Assembly (NCBI GenBank): GCA_012861695.1
Contig: JAAOOA010000277.1
Coordinates: 222,501 to 286,500, forward strand
Origin: Trematomus loennbergii
Lineage: Eukaryota > Chordata > Actinopteri > Perciformes > Nototheniidae
Direction of reading: 5' to 3'
Length of the DNA stretch: 64,000 nt
Shown here: piece after piece, positions 1 through 12,364 of the stretch
Layout: every line of letters starts with the position of its first letter
How positions within the stretch are numbered: the stretch's first letter is position 1
Notes under the pieces: generated by a model
Seen by the model: only the letters and a program-made list of their open reading frames with translations
What the model was told of the DNA's origin: nothing
The model's database searches: none
Translations under genes and position numbers: made by a program

Positions 1-364
1 TGAAAATCAAAACATTATAGATTTGTCTTTTTATATTTTTTTCTCATGAACATATAATAGGACACAACAACAATTCAAATTATGATTACAGGTTTCACAC
101 TTTAAGAGGATAAATATACATGCATTATATCAATAACTACTGCAACAAAAACATATTATAAAGTAATTCAGATTCACAGAGGCAAATATATGTTAAATTT
201 AGTGTCGCCCCTTTTTTCTCAATTTCAGTTAGTAATCTGTTAGTAATTTAGTTTCTCCCCTCTTCAGGTTGTGATTTCTATATTTGAACTAGAGCCATTC
301 ATAAACCCAGAGAGCAGACACATATTAGAGAAGTGAGCTTGTAGCAGTAAATATACCAATGGGT
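1..364. other. AT-rich 3' flank of the first lectin gene
   Basis: No gene is visible here. The stretch lies downstream of the stop codon of the minus-strand C-type lectin gene and presumably includes its 3' UTR. No clear domain or repeat structure was recognised. Confidence 0.4.
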
Positions 365-694
365 TTACTTAACGCAGATGAAATTAAACTTTTCACTGTC
401 AGCCTTTTTGTACCACTCTCCATCTCTCTCCATGACTCCAGCCATGCCACAGTCAGCCATTTCGTCTGTGGCCCAGTTGTTATAGCAGACCAGACGATCA
501 CTGACCCAGAACCACAGATCCAGTGCAGGTGTAGCGCATTCCCAGCCAGAAGGGAGTGTCGGCCATCTTGGCTCTCTTTTCGACCCATCTCTGCTGGTGT
601 CTGTCAGTGATGGAGACCAGGTCATGGTGGTTCACTCTGCAGTAAGTCAGGGCCTCATCCCAAGTCTTCTTCTCTTTGATCAGGATCACTTTGT
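365..694 (-). CDS. Exon 4: CTLD3 and stop of the first lectin gene, one frame break
   Basis: The exon begins after a polypyrimidine/AG acceptor at 695-696 and ends with TAA at 365-367. TWDEALTYCRVNHHDLVSI is followed by PFWLGMRYTCT; then the frame shifts (near 515-525) to LWFWVSDRLVCYNNWA and the end NFICVK. The short fish-type CTLD closes with the gene's stop codon, so no C-terminal membrane anchor is present. Confidence 0.75.
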
Positions 695-2533
695 CTGTAA
701 TTGAAATGGATATATTTTTTAGTTAGGGTAACTATTTATTGCAGAAAAACTCAACTGTAATAATATAGAACCTTTCTTACAATACTCCTTATGTTTTTTA
801 AATACATACAAGTCCCCACAAAAAATAAATAAATAAGATACAAATGGAATAAAAACCAATGGTAAGGAAATATAAGGCCAGAAATGACGTGGCACCTTAT
901 GTAAAAAGCCAGGTTAAAAAATGCGTCTTAAGGACAAAAACATGACTAAATGATGTTCAAACTTTAAGTAGTAAGAATATTATATTCACAGTCTATCGTA
1001 AGATTAAGGACAGAATCCAGATCCGTAATTCTGTGTATATTAAACATATTTGCACAACTAAAGGATATTCAACATGAATGTAAAAATATATAACTGAAGA
1101 CATGAAATAAGAATACTTTACTTATAGACTTTTGAAAAACTCACTGTCATAGCAGTAGAAGGGTTTTTCCTCTGTGCAATTGTCGGAGCTCCATTTTCCA
1201 TTTGGCTTAGTCATAGCACATGTCTTTGAGGCTTCATCTTCAAATGAGTCCGGATCCCAGTGTCTGAAAGAGAAATTCTTCCCATCCGACCAACTCCAGA
1301 TCTCTCTGAACAGGCCGATCCACAAGTTAGAAGACCTATGGTGATCAGTACTAACCTTTTTGTTGAATTCATCAACCCGTTCCTTGAATTTTTGGACCCG
1401 TTCCTTGAAATCTGCTGATTGATCTGTGTGAATCCACTGACCAGGTCAGTGTGATTTTCTCTGCAGTAGCTCTGAGCCTGAAGCCAGTTCTTTGATTCAT
1501 CAATTACAAAGTATTTAGGTTGCCCTGTTTCTGTGGGAATGAAAAGACACATTTTACAAGTTTTTAATAATTTTCTCTTATTTAAATCATGTTAAAAAAA
1601 AAATGTAAAAAAAATATGAACACAATCTCACTTAAGTTTCAGATTGATGAAGTGTTTGGTATAATAATGTAGATTGCATAATAAAAAAAAGGCCTATACT
1701 TTACCATTACAATTTATTCAAACAAGTAGAATTGTATCAAAGTTACCAATAATGTTATTTTAAAAGTAAAAAGCAACATTTATTTTCATTAAATGTAACC
1801 ACAGTGTACAACATGAGTTATCTGTCAACTATTGTTACACAGTATGATATCATTTATATAGCGTTAATAGTGACTTATACTCACCATTGTAGCAGATAAA
1901 CTTTTTAGGGGTGCGAGAACAATGGTCATCGTACCATGTTTCCGAGCTTGTAATCACCACACAGTTCTCAGGATTGTCCCCTCCATTGTTCGGCTCTTTT
2001 GGAGCCAATTCTGGCGCACATTCTGGATCACATTCTGTAGGATTGTACTTCTCCCCCGGCAGAGACCAGTGCCACTCTTTGATATCGCTTTCATTGATGC
2101 TCCTCAGTCCAATCCAGGCGACTGTAGTCTCTGAAGAGTTAGTCAGTCTCTCCACGTCTCTCATGTCAGACACTGTGGCCAGGTCAGTGAAATGCTCTCT
2201 GCAATAACTCTGGGCTTCATCCCAGGTCTTTCTCTCAGGAATGAAGTGGTACTCATAGAGGTGACATGTGAAGAAGGAACACTGACCTAAAAACAGAGAC
2301 AATTCTGCAGTGATGGAGCTGACAGTATGACAAGCACCTGATCATTAAATCAAACTCATGAGTACTAAAATCACCCCCACCACTTACATCATCCCCTTCA
2401 TCTTAACGGAGCTCTGAGGACACTTATTTCACGTTTTAATGTTATGAAGAGTGAGCAGTTTCATGACTCCAGATGTGATTTAATTTAAAATCCACTTACC
2501 CATCAGAATGAGCACAAACAGACTCCACTGCAT
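365..2533 (-). CDS. Secreted C-type lectin gene with three CTLDs, two frame breaks
   Basis: Four coding exons are visible on the minus strand: 2500-2533, 1885-2286, 1145-1530 and 365-694, all joined by phase-1 introns with GT/AG ends. Exon 1 starts MQWSLFVLILMG, a hydrophobic signal-peptide start. Each of the other exons encodes one C-type lectin domain, the usual one-exon-per-CTLD layout of fish lectin genes. CTLD1 is open throughout. CTLD2 (exon length 386, not a multiple of 3) and CTLD3 each change frame once, so the gene is either a recent pseudogene or carries sequence errors. The start was chosen because it gives a signal peptide and the phase needed by exon 2. The expected product is a secreted, calcium-dependent glycan-binding protein; the ligand cannot be told. 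The best family match is fish multi-CTLD lectins (mannose-receptor-like in databases), but no transmembrane segment is visible. Confidence 0.8.
1145..1530 (-). CDS. Exon 3: CTLD2 of the first lectin gene, one frame break
   Basis: The N-terminal half shows NWLQAQSYCRENHTDLVSG; the C-terminal half, in another frame, shows WIGLFREIWSWSDG and KPFYCYD. The frame changes at about 1405-1430. No EPN or QPD sugar motif is seen, so this domain may not bind sugar in the classic way. A lysine/glutamate-rich insert lies between the halves. Confidence 0.75.
1885..2286 (-). CDS. Exon 2: CTLD1 of the first lectin gene
   Basis: This 402-base exon, phase 1 at both ends, encodes a full CTLD. The family signatures [18 protein letters not shown] and WIGLR are visible. 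The calcium/sugar site has EPN (mannose-type in known CTLDs) followed by TWYDDHC, where classic domains have WND. The closing cysteine is in FICYNG. The acceptor is before base 2286 and the donor after 1885 (GTGAGT). It is the best preserved domain of this gene. Confidence 0.85.
2500..2533 (-). CDS. Exon 1: signal-peptide exon of the first lectin gene
   Basis: This 34-base exon has its ATG at 2533 and a GTAAGT donor right after base 2500. It encodes MQWSLFVLILMG, joining in phase 1 to exon 2. It is too short for ORF finding and is supported by splice consensus, phase and hydrophobic character. Confidence 0.7.
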
Positions 2534-2850
2534 CTTTGCTCTGTTAGATGAAACCAACATTGTTAGTGTACAGTGATCATTTACAAATCTTATAAATGAT
2601 GTCAGGTACATTTAAATTATTTAAAAAACCTATGGTCAGTCAAATGACCAGAAACACAGACTGCACCACTCCCTTCAGTGCAGCAGTTTAATGAGGAAGT
2701 TCATGTTAAGGAAATGCAAATTCTGAGCAGCACCAGCAGTAACAGGCACACACCACCAGGCTGTCAGGAGGCTGAACTCTCTCCCCCCCCTCCCACCTCT
2801 CCACCCCTGCCCCACTGGACCGGACTTTAACACCCCCCACACACACACAC
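2534..2850. other. 5' flank of the first lectin gene, low-complexity C/A-rich
   Basis: No gene is seen. The stretch is the immediate upstream or first-intron region of the minus-strand lectin gene and contains a C-rich and a short CA-rich tract at about 2785-2855. Confidence 0.4.
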
Positions 2851-2947
2851 AGACACAAAAAATCCAGCACCAGTCAGTCACTTTTACGCTGCTATGGAAA
2901 TATTTTGCACTCTCATTTGCACGTACATCATCTTTTTATATATATAT

Positions 2948-3264
2948 TAGGGCTGTCAGTCGATTAAAATATTTAATCGCGATTAATCGCATGATTGTCC
3001 ATAGTTAATCGCGATTAATCGCAAATTAATCGCACATTTTTTATCTGTTCTAAATGTACCTTAGAGGGATATTTTTCAAGTTTTTAATACTCTTATCAAC
3101 ATATGAGTGGACAATATGCTTTATATGTTTGTTTATTATCATTTGAACAATGACAAATATTCTCATGAATATTAAACACAACAACCTGAACATTACAAAT
3201 ATTCGCCTCAATTCAACCTGGAACCTCTCTCATACAATAATACTGTGTGTGTGTGTGTGTGTGT

Positions 3265-3303
<39 letters not shown>

Positions 3304-3630
3304 ACACCTCATACGTTGGAGCTATGTGCCGCTCAAGGCATATATGCTCGAACGTGTGCTGCCTGGACGCTGCAATCATGTAGCGCGTACTATCCGTGCT
3401 GAGTGCGCTGACTTTTCGTACAATGTCCCAAAGTGTGGTCTGCCACAAGCGGGCGGCAGGAGCGGGGCTGTCAGCATCAGCACGTAGATGGTATTTTAAA
3501 CTCGATGCGCTCTGAAACTACGGGCGGCCGAGGACAAAAAATACACATGTGTTAATCGCGTTAAAATAATTAGTGGCGTTAAATTTTTTTTGCGTTAACG
3601 CGTTATTAACGCGTTAACTTGACAGCCCTA
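2948..3630. mobile_element. hAT-like non-autonomous DNA transposon (MITE)
   Basis: The ends are inverted repeats TAGGGCTGTCA and TGACAGCCCTA, flanked by an (AT)n target. The interior has tandem TTAATCGCG-like palindromic units near both ends. The paralogous repeat at 5511-6054 is an empty site (uninterrupted TATATA), which fixes the insertion borders. No transposase is encoded. Assignment to hAT rests on the TIR style and is inference. Confidence 0.75.
3244..3302. repeat. (GT)n microsatellite
   Basis: Simple GT dinucleotide run with one interruption, lying inside the MITE. Confidence 0.95.
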
Positions 3631-4381
3631 ATATATATATATCCTGCTTACTTAAGTAAACGGTTATTTTGTGTTTTTTTGTAATTATTGAGTGTTCTTG
3701 TATTTTAATGTGTGATTTTATACCTCGGGACTGTGGGAAACAGTATTTCGATCTTTCTGTGTGTACAAACCTATTTTGAGATTGACAATAAAGTTGACTT
3801 TGACTTTGACTTGACCATAACATTTATTTTAGCACATGGAAATGTCTCTGTTACGTGCCGCAGTTGGTGCTTGTGTGTGCTTTTGTGTGTCTCTCTCTCT
3901 CCCTGATTGTCTCCAGGTGCAGCCTCTCCCCCAGGTGCTCCCAATCCCCAATCAGGGCCTCCATATAGGACCTGAGGAAGGCTGCAGTCGCTCTCTCCTT
4001 CTCCTCTGGCTGCATGTGTGCAGCATGTCTCTGTCTCTGTGTGAGGCTTGTGATTTTGTGAAGTGTTAGGAGATGTGCTCCAGTTTGTTCGTGTATTGTT
4101 TTATTTTGCCTTTTTTATTTTCGGGGTAATCCTGGGTGGGGATTCAGTCCATGTTGGGGGCAGGCGTTTCAGGGTTTCGGCCGCTGATGTTTGCCTTTAA
4201 AGTCGCCTCGAGCCTGGCACGCTCCAGAATATATTTAGGTAAGTTGTGGTAGGCAGGATCTGGGGAAGTTTGTTATTTGGAAGACTAGAGTCAATTTTTG
4301 TGTAGCATCAGATATATTTGCCTGTTGAGTGAGGTGATCTAATTGTAGCTGGCGAGTAGTTGCAAATTAGTTTTGTTTAGT

Positions 4382-5510
4382 ATGGCCTCCCTTGTGTTGG
4401 GTGAGTCCTCTCATACTGGTTCTAAATTAGATGCCAGGTTGAAAGTGAGGTTAGCTCGTCTCCAGTGGGAGAAGGAGGAGCGTGAGCGTGAGCGAGAGTT
4501 TCAGCTCGGGAGGGAGCTGGATATCAGGAAGTTGGATGCAGACACAGCTTTCAGGATGCGTCAGCTAGAGCTGCAGACAGGTTCAGTGGGGTCCTCTTCG
4601 GTACACAACCATTGTCAGGTTCTGATGCTCCTTTTGATGTTGGTAACAACATTCAGCTGGTTCCAGTATTTCGTGAGTCTGAAGTTGAGTCATACTTTGT
4701 TGTGTTTGAGCGCATTGCTGCTGCTTTGCACTGGCCCAAAGATGTGTGGGCCATACTGTTACAGTGCAGTTAGTTGGTAAGGCTCAGATGGTTTGCTCTT
4801 CTCTTCCTGTTGAAGATTGCATTGTGTGCGAAAAAGTTAAATGCGCTATTCTCAAAGTGTATGAGCTTGTGCCTGAGGCTTATAGACAGTGTTTTCGTGG
4901 CCTAAAGAAAACACCTGGCCAAACTTTTGTAGACTTTGCAATAGAGAAGAGAAAGCTATTCAACGGATGGTGTAAGTCATCAAAGGCTGACGACTTAACT
5001 TCAGTTTGTGATCTCATAGTGCTGGAGGAGTTTAAAAACTGTGTCCCAGAACATACTGTTGTTGCTTTAAATGAACGAAAAATAACCTCCTTGCAGCAGG
5101 CTGCCACCATGGCGGATGAGCTGGTGTTAATGCACAGTGGTGTTTTGGCTGAGAGCGATTCTCCTCATCGTGTTGGTTTCCGGAAAGCTTGTAACAGGCG
5201 TGCCACACATGCTCACTCTGTTTCTCTTCCAGGACCCAAGAAAAAGAGATTGTGTTTCTTTTGTCTTGACCCTGGTCATCTAGTGGCAGAGTGTGTAGCT
5301 CGGAAGAAGCAGGTGGAAAAGCCAAGAGACCAGCTCCCAGTTGCAATGCGACAGAGTGGTGAGTTGCAGTTAAGTTCTGCGTCCGTCTGTGACAGTGCTG
5401 TGGGTGTTCCCGTTTCTGAAGCGGTGGCTGTGGACCTGGCTCAGAGCGATGTGGATCTGTGTTCAGTGAGTGATGTGTGTGTTCCATGTGATGTGTGTGT
5501 TCCATGTGTT
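4382..5510 (+). pseudogene. Gmr1/SCAN-like Gypsy retrotransposon gag relic
   Basis: The reading starts MASLVLGESSHTG with a Glu/Arg-rich coiled coil (about residues 25-60), continues in a second frame (about 4621-4770), and finishes in a third frame (about 4750-5510) with a SCAN-type capsid region (YRQCFRGLKKTPGQTFVDFA; LEEFKNCVPE) and a CCHC zinc knuckle CFFCLDPGHLVAEC (about 5256-5297). Family knowledge: SCAN domains derive from Gmr1-like Gypsy capsids. Two frame changes and an in-frame stop near 4768 make it dead. No protease, RT or integrase follows; the direct repeat starts at 5511. Confidence 0.8.
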
Positions 5511-6054
5511 GCACAAAAAATCCAGCACCAGTCACTTTTACGCTGCTATGGAAATATTTTGCACTCATTTGCACGTAATCATCTTTTTATATATATATAT
5601 CTATACTCCTGCTTACTTAAGTAAACGGTTTTTTGTAATTATTGAGTGTTCTTGTATTTTAATGTGTGATTTTATACCTCGGGACTGTGGGAAACAGTAT
5701 TTCAATCTTTCTGTGTGTACAAACCTATTTTGAGATTGACAATAAAGTTGACTTTGACTTGACCATAACATTTATTTTTAGCACATGGAAATGTCTCTGT
5801 TTCGTGCCGCAGTTGGTGCTTGTGTGTGCTTTGTGTGTCTCTCTCTCTCCCTGATTGTCTCCAGGTGCAGCCTCTCCCCAGGTGCACCCAATCTCCAATC
5901 AGGGCCTCCATATAGGACCTGAGGAAGGCTGCAGTCGCTCTCTCCTTCTTCTCTGGCTGCATGTGTGCAGCATGTCTCTGTCTCTGTGTGAGGCTTGTGA
6001 TTTTGTGAAGTGTTAGGAGATGTGCTCCAGTTTGTTCGTGTATTGTTTTATTTT
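5511..6054 (+). repeat. Right copy of the direct repeat flanking the gag relic
   Basis: This matches 2851-2947 plus 3631-4108 and lacks the MITE. It again carries the AATAAA-like signal and TTGACT-rich tail (about 5735-5764). After 6054 the two copies diverge; a further T-rich tract to about 6212 ends near GAACGTAACA, which might be the true outer end of an LTR. Confidence 0.6.
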
Positions 6055-6230
6055 GATTTGCTTTGCAAGTTGGCTGGTGAGCCCTTTTAACTTATCCATT
6101 CAAACCTCACTTTGTGGCTTTATATCTCAGTTTCCTCTCCTTTTTTCTCTCTCCTGGTCTTTTCATATGTTGTTACTTCCCTCTGGTTCCCCTAGCCCAG
6201 TAAGGAACGTAACAGTCTCATTTCAATGAA

Positions 6231-6875
6231 ACACCAGTTGCAAACTAAACAATAACTGTATCGTGCCACACAACAACACTGACTTTTTATGTTTGTTTTT
6301 TTGTCGAGGCTATACGTATTAATATGTTGTAGATTATTTATTCACATTACAATGTACTCCTGTCAGAGACAGAAACTGAAATTCTAGCTGAATTAAATTG
6401 TGTATTGTTGCTTTTATAAGCCCGATTAAAAGATGTGTGTTAATTATTTTATTAGGGGTGAACTTACCCTAATGAAAACTACATTGTGTTTATTTGAACT
6501 GAGAGTGAGATTGCTGTGTATACACATCGTCTCAATAAAACATTTAAGATTTACCACCGTTTTTTAAAGCAGGAAAATAGTGGGGTTTTCAGCCCTGAGT
6601 AATGTCTACGGGACAGGCTGCATACATCGCCCACAAAGCTCTAAAAACCTAACATGAACCTCAAAGGTAAAACTCAGGGCAACAAATGTCCACTAGACTC
6701 AAACTGTTTTGTTTTCATTATAAATGTCCAGCGTTCTTGGTAAAGTCCCCACCCTTTGTAAAAAAAAAAAAAGTTTCAAAGTGAACATTAGATAAAGTTT
6801 ATGATTCAAAATAAACACTGAGATTTCTAAATAAATAAATAAACATTCCAAGTGATTTCAAGAGAAACAAATGAT
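6231..6875. other. AT-rich intergenic stretch
   Basis: I see no gene, no clear repeat boundary and no recognisable protein similarity in any frame. Confidence 0.4.
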
Positions 6876-8805
6876 TTAAAGGGCCCATGTCATGGCCATT
6901 TCCACTGATCATAATTACATTGTTGAGGTATACTAAAATAGATTTATACCAAACTCACATTGGTTTCGCATACAGCATCTCTGTCAAGCATGTGTATTCA
7001 GCAGTATTCACTTTCTCCACTAAACGACTCGTTGGAGCTCTTGCCCCCCCCTCCCTGTGAGCCTAGTGTGCTCCGATTGGTCAGCTCGGCCACTCTGTTC
7101 TGATTAGTCAACCACCAGAGAGGCTGCGCCCATGTCTCAGTGCTTTTCCCGGCTGCTCTCAGCGGAACATCAGTCTTATCATGGCGTCGGTACAGCCGTA
7201 TATTTTATATACATATATATTTTTAACTGTTGTTATAGAAGAGTGTGACGGCCCCAGGGCCTTTGTCTTACGATGGGGTGGAGCTGAAGAGGCTAATCAG
7301 CGCGATCACGGACACCTCCGGAGCCGAGGTGCTATTAAGCCCAGCTGCCCGGAGTCACACGACGGCCCCTGTCTCTCTCCAAAGCGGCTGCAGGAAGACT
7401 AACTCTGCGATCCTCTCAACCACCTATCTCTGCATTTACCACAATAAATGTGCCGTGGTTTTGTAAACTCGTGTATGTCTCCTTGTCTTTCCGTTGTGGC
7501 CTACGAGCCGCTCATAACAAAGAGTAAGTTATTTTTACCCGTTATAAACTACTACTGTTTGATGAGAAATCAAATCATGGTTTGCTATATATGAATGATA
7601 TGTTATAGGTGCAAATAATTCAGGGAAGAAAGGATAGGCCTACTAAGTATTTCCATTAAACTTTATTTTTAGAAATGTACAAAATGAACGTAAATATACA
7701 TATATTGTTGTCGGCATCTTGCCTATAGCAGCCGGGGCTTTTTGAGACGATGCCTCAGTGTGGTCGTCCAGTCATGTATTGTCCGGCAGGATCTGTCTGG
7801 ACGAAATAAAATGCAAATCACAAAATATTAGAGAAACTTAGTTGTTTTAGATTCGTTAGTAGTAGTTGTGGTAGGAGTGTGGATATATCTAATGAACAGC
7901 TTGCCTGCTAATATGCTAACCTAGCTTTGTTTACCTTGGTAGCTAACACGATATGAACGTTAGCTTGGAGGAACGGAGTGTAATAAAACTACTATGAACA
8001 AAAGTTAGTGGTTCATATTAGGCTAGCAATAACGTGTTTATAATTGCATTATTCTACGGGTAGTCTGCTACGTTCGGTCATACAATGTTTCCCGCTAGCA
8101 TGTATAGCTAGCCTCGTTAGCTATACATGCATAGCTAGCCTCGTTAGCTATACATGTACTGTCACAATGTACGGTAAATCACCCGGAGTATACTGTATGA
8201 GTATTCCGTGTGTGTGACTGCAGACATTCTCCTGCCATGACAAACATGTAAGGCCATCTGCTGACATTGTAGTTGATATATTTAAACTCTAGCAACTTAG
8301 TTAGCACAGTTAGCACTGGCTTAGCAGTCCGAAACATGTTTACACATTTAAACAGTCGTGGTAGCTACCTTGTTTGATAAATACACAAATAACAATGCAA
8401 ACTCACAGGTTGTGTACCCGAATCTTCCCCTGCTCCAAACGGTCCAAACAAGCTGTGCATATCCGGCCTCAAACTGGGCAATGTTTTGGAAGCTTTCGTC
8501 TGTGAAATGCCGGTTCTTCGAACCTCTGGAGGAACACGCCGCTGCTGGTGTGGCCATAGCTCTTCGGGATTGGTCCATTTCGTTCCGGGTACCGCATGAC
8601 ATCAGGCGGTACCCGGAAGAATCAAATGGGCAGTGACGTATCTCCAACGAGGCGTTTTGGGGAGGTATTTTCTGTGTTAGAGTTTTACTCGCTACAGGGT
8701 GTACTTTGAGGGTTTTGACTCTGCACACCGTTTACATGCATAAAAACCTTCATAACACACAAGGGGACGGGTAATAACCGGAAAAGCATGACATGGGAGC
8801 TTTAA
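6876..8805. mobile_element. TTAA-ended non-autonomous DNA transposon, about 1.9 kb
   Basis: TTAA at 6876-6879 and at 8802-8805 flank inverted ends (AGGGCCCATGTCATGGCC at the left, GCATGACATGGGAGCT at the right). TTAA target duplication is the piggyBac habit, so the element is piggyBac-like by inference. A short tandem duplication (GCTAGCCTCGTTAGCTATACA) lies at about 8108-8155. Small open frames inside (for example 8348-8728 minus) match no transposase I recognise. Confidence 0.65.
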
Positions 8806-10551
8806 GGGAATAAATGAACATAATAGGGTTTTAGATTTCATTGCTTCTGATTGAGATGTGATTCATTAAATGTTCCTCCCCCTTTGGAAAATATTCTGAA
8901 GGAGAATATCTTTCTCAAAAATAAACAAAATATGAAAATGACTGAACAGAATCACACTTACTTCTCCTGAGTCGTCCTGTCAGCTGCTTCTCTCTCTGTC
9001 TCTCTCGATGTGCTGGTGAAGACTCAGATATCCACGAGGTCGCTGCTCTCTTTGAGCCACCTTTGGGGAAAACATTTGAATATTAAAATTCAGATGTCAA
9101 CGAGGTCTATCATGGTGGATATATGATCCATTGAAGGAAAGAATATTAATTAAATGTAACAGGGAAAAAAGTTGAACACACTTCCTTGTCTGACACACGG
9201 AAAGAAAGGTACCATTCCAAAATATGCACTAATTATATGCACAACTATTGCATGTTTATATTTTTATATTTTTGTTCGGATATTGCTTGTTACCATATGT
9301 CGAAAGACTTTAAGAGAACATTCTGGCTGTATTTGAGCCCCTCATATTACAAGTGTGTCAAAATTATTTTAATTTCAGTCACATAGTTTCTTTATTCTGA
9401 AACACAAGTCAAAAACATTATCTCTTTGTTGTCTCTATTCTTATGAGTCTGTCCATCCAGCTATTTCATTCCTGTGAATGCTATATCTCAGGAGAACGTG
9501 AGGAATTCATTCAAGTCTTGCACAATCTTCCACTTGGACTCAAGGATGAATCATTTCTGTCACATGTTTGACCTTTGATTGTGGTCAAAGGGCCAAAAGT
9601 CTCTCAGACCTCACAAAACACGATTTTGTGGCAGTAACAATAATTAATATGTTAGGTATGACAAAGTCACTCAACTTTCTGATAGGATAAAATTATGAAT
9701 CGATGACATGTTGGACAGACATGGATGTAAACTGCTACATGACTGGTTGGTAGAAGCACACAAGTTCCAGGCGGTAACTCCAGTTTCCGTTTCAATGGTA
9801 GAACTTTGTAGTGCTCTTAATAGCATACATTTTATTGAACTAGGATATTCAAATAAATGTGCAGGCATTTTATACACCAATAACTATTCAATAGTATTAT
9901 CCTAAAGTATATCAAGATCAGTAAATAGCAATAATTGTGCTTAAACAAGATACTTTTGAGAAAACAATTTCTCAAAACAAATAGGACCAATTGTAAGTCA
10001 GTGTGGGATACCTTAAAAAAAACCTTAAGACTTGATATGGAACGATTGGAAACTACTCCCTGATTTCTACAGAAAGATAGTGATAACAACCACTTATTTA
10101 ACTGGTAATTATCTAGCTACACAGATCATGTTTAAAGTAAAATATTAAATATAAATATACATAATACAGTAGGGATTACAGACTGATCCAGCCAGGCCAT
10201 GTACAGAGCACTGGGGCAGTCGCTGTGTGGCACAGGAAGAGTCCCGGAATATTAACATCACATTTACATGAACATTTCAAAACAGCACAACAAGAACAAA
10301 GACTGCTCTTACTTGACTTAGGAGGAAACATAAGTCAAATGAGTGCACGCTATGGTTTGCAGCACACCTAAACAGACCTATCCCATATTTCTCTCCTATC
10401 TGAATCACTCTGCCATGGCAACAATCACAGTGTCCTCCTTTTTAATACAGTTTGGCATCGGTGTTTTCATGTCCTTATTCTGATAAAGAGGCCTGAATAC
10501 ATGTTTCACCTGCTGTATATTTCATGTATAATACAAAGCCTTTGACTTAAC
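8806..10551. other. Gene-poor stretch with a possible 5' UTR exon
   Basis: No coding region is supported. At about 8956-9060 the minus strand reads as a CT/GA-rich segment ending in GAGAA|GTAAGTG, which resembles a 5' UTR exon with donor and could belong to the lectin gene at 365-2533. This is weak because no acceptor-side check is possible. The remainder shows nothing. Confidence 0.25.
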
Positions 10552-12364
10552 TTAAAGGGGACCTATCATGCAAAATGCACTTTTGTACGTCTTTTATACA
10601 TGAATATGTGTCCCCGGTGTTCCAGGAACTCACCAAGTGTCAGAAAACACAACCCTCTCTATTTTCCTCCATACCCAAATCTCTAAAAAAGGGGCTGCAA
10701 CGGATCTGATACAGACTGATCCAGATTTGAACACTTCTATGTCGTCACAGAAGTGGCGCTACGGCTATTGGGCCAACTCTCCACCTATCAGGGAATGTGG
10801 GGTTGGGCCACGGCCGGCCATTGCCGCTCGAAAGCGCTGGAGACGCTGTAGTACATATGCCAGGCCTGTAAGTGGCGCTGTAGTCTGCCACAAAAGCAGC
10901 GAAGAAGACTTCCCGCCCATAGTTACCATGGTTACTGTTGGAGCAGAACACCTCTGCTACGCGCCGTTCATTGGATGAGGCTGGATCTCTATTAAATTAA
11001 GAAAGGAATTGAAAACACCGGAATCAAAGTTATAACAAATTATCTGAGTTTACTTCTGGTAGGAAACCAAACACATATACAAGTTATACAGAGTACTCGA
11101 GTACTCCGGGCTTCAGGCTTGTGATGCGGTTTTACAGGTAGACAGACCAGCTTTCAGAAAACGAGAAGTATGGACTCCAGGTTTGTGATGCGGTTTACCG
11201 TCTTCTAGCACCAGCTTTCAACAAACCAGAAGCATTTTACACTCAAAAACATCAGTATTCATATCTATTTTTGGGGCGGAGATGGGTCGACTCTTCCTTC
11301 CCATTTTCCTCCCAAGCGAATTAGAGAGCCCCTGGGGAGGAGCTGTGTAAACTGCTCACCTCCCCAAGTGGTCTTATTGGTTGGATTCACATCTGGTCTG
11401 GTTCAATCAGAGTTCGGACCAGAACGTGAGATCAGGTCAAAAGTCAACGTTTATCTCCACCCTATCTACTCTACATTCCCTTCCCATGGGGTTTTTTCAC
11501 ATAAACTATCCTCCTTCAGACATTTAAACTTTTCTGCACCTATTTAACAATGTCTTTAACGACTTAAAAAACAACATCTATTCTTAGGGGTGATAAGGCC
11601 AAGTTGGTGTGTGAAACAGAATCTCTGGATCAGTGAGTTTGAAAGTAAGAATATCAGTTCTATATATATGATTACCCATAAACCGTTGTGATTACATAAA
11701 ACAGTTCAAACAATACATGTTCACTAAAATACAATTCAAAATAATACATGTTTACTTCAATACAGTGTAGAATCATATCTTTTTACTTCATTACCCTTCT
11801 GTTTATTCTCCGCTGTGGCTTTTTTTCTCCCTCCCCGAGGCAAGCGTTTGCTCCCGCTGCTTTAATTCAATGCAATCCCTCCCCGTCGAGGCAAGCACTG
11901 TAATCTCTCCGGTTAGTCCACCAGCAGATGACAAACACCCACTCTCCGCCTCTTCAAGGAACGAGGGGACCGTGCGGCAGAGTTTCAGTATCAGTTGCTT
12001 TCGCCGGTCAAAAAAAGTTTAAATCTTCCGGACAAAATGAGAAAAGTGCCGGTCAAAGGTCTTCTTTGTTATTTATTGAGCTTTAAAACAAATGAATAAT
12101 GACTCTATACAATAAAACACGGAGGACGGAGATCTCTTTTTCTCCCCCTCTTCTGACAGCCCAGCAGCTGATCAGAGCACGTCTCCTCTCCTGCAGGGGG
12201 GCGTGGTCAGCAGAATCAGACCCGTAGACAGAACATATGAGGGAAATGAGGCATGGCTAAAATGCATGATCTGCTTGGTATTTTGAAAACAGAAACGTAT
12301 AAATACCTTATATAGGTATGGCCCTACAATATAATTTAAATATAGCATGATAGGTCCACTTTAA
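10552..12364. mobile_element. TTAA-ended non-autonomous DNA transposon, about 1.8 kb
   Basis: Ends are TTAA plus AGGGGACCTATCATGC at the left (10552) and GCATGATAGGTCCACT plus TTAA at the right (12361-12364). The TIR sequence belongs to the same broad family as the small elements in the lectin introns (AGGTCACCTATTATGC). The interior includes G+C-rich promoter-like segments but no recognisable transposase; the open frame at 10637-10978 looks fortuitous. Confidence 0.65.

Larger units (their letters stand above)
2851..4108 (+). repeat. Left copy of a direct repeat flanking the gag relic
   Basis: The start (2851-2947) and the part after the inserted MITE (3631-4108) match 5511-6054 almost base for base. 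The repeat contains a tail ending in an AATAAA-like signal and TTGACT repeats (3783-3815), typical of a non-LTR retrotransposon 3' end, then a T/C-rich part. It could be an LTR of the gag-bearing element that had itself received a LINE fragment, or a segmental duplication. The MITE at 2948-3630 is in this copy only. Confidence 0.6.

Noticed and set aside
8348..8728. 126-residue minus-strand frame
   Set aside because: Inside the TTAA-ended element at 6876-8805; no domain recognised and no splice support.
10637..10978. 113-residue open frame
   Set aside because: Lies inside a TTAA-ended non-autonomous element and has no recognisable domain.
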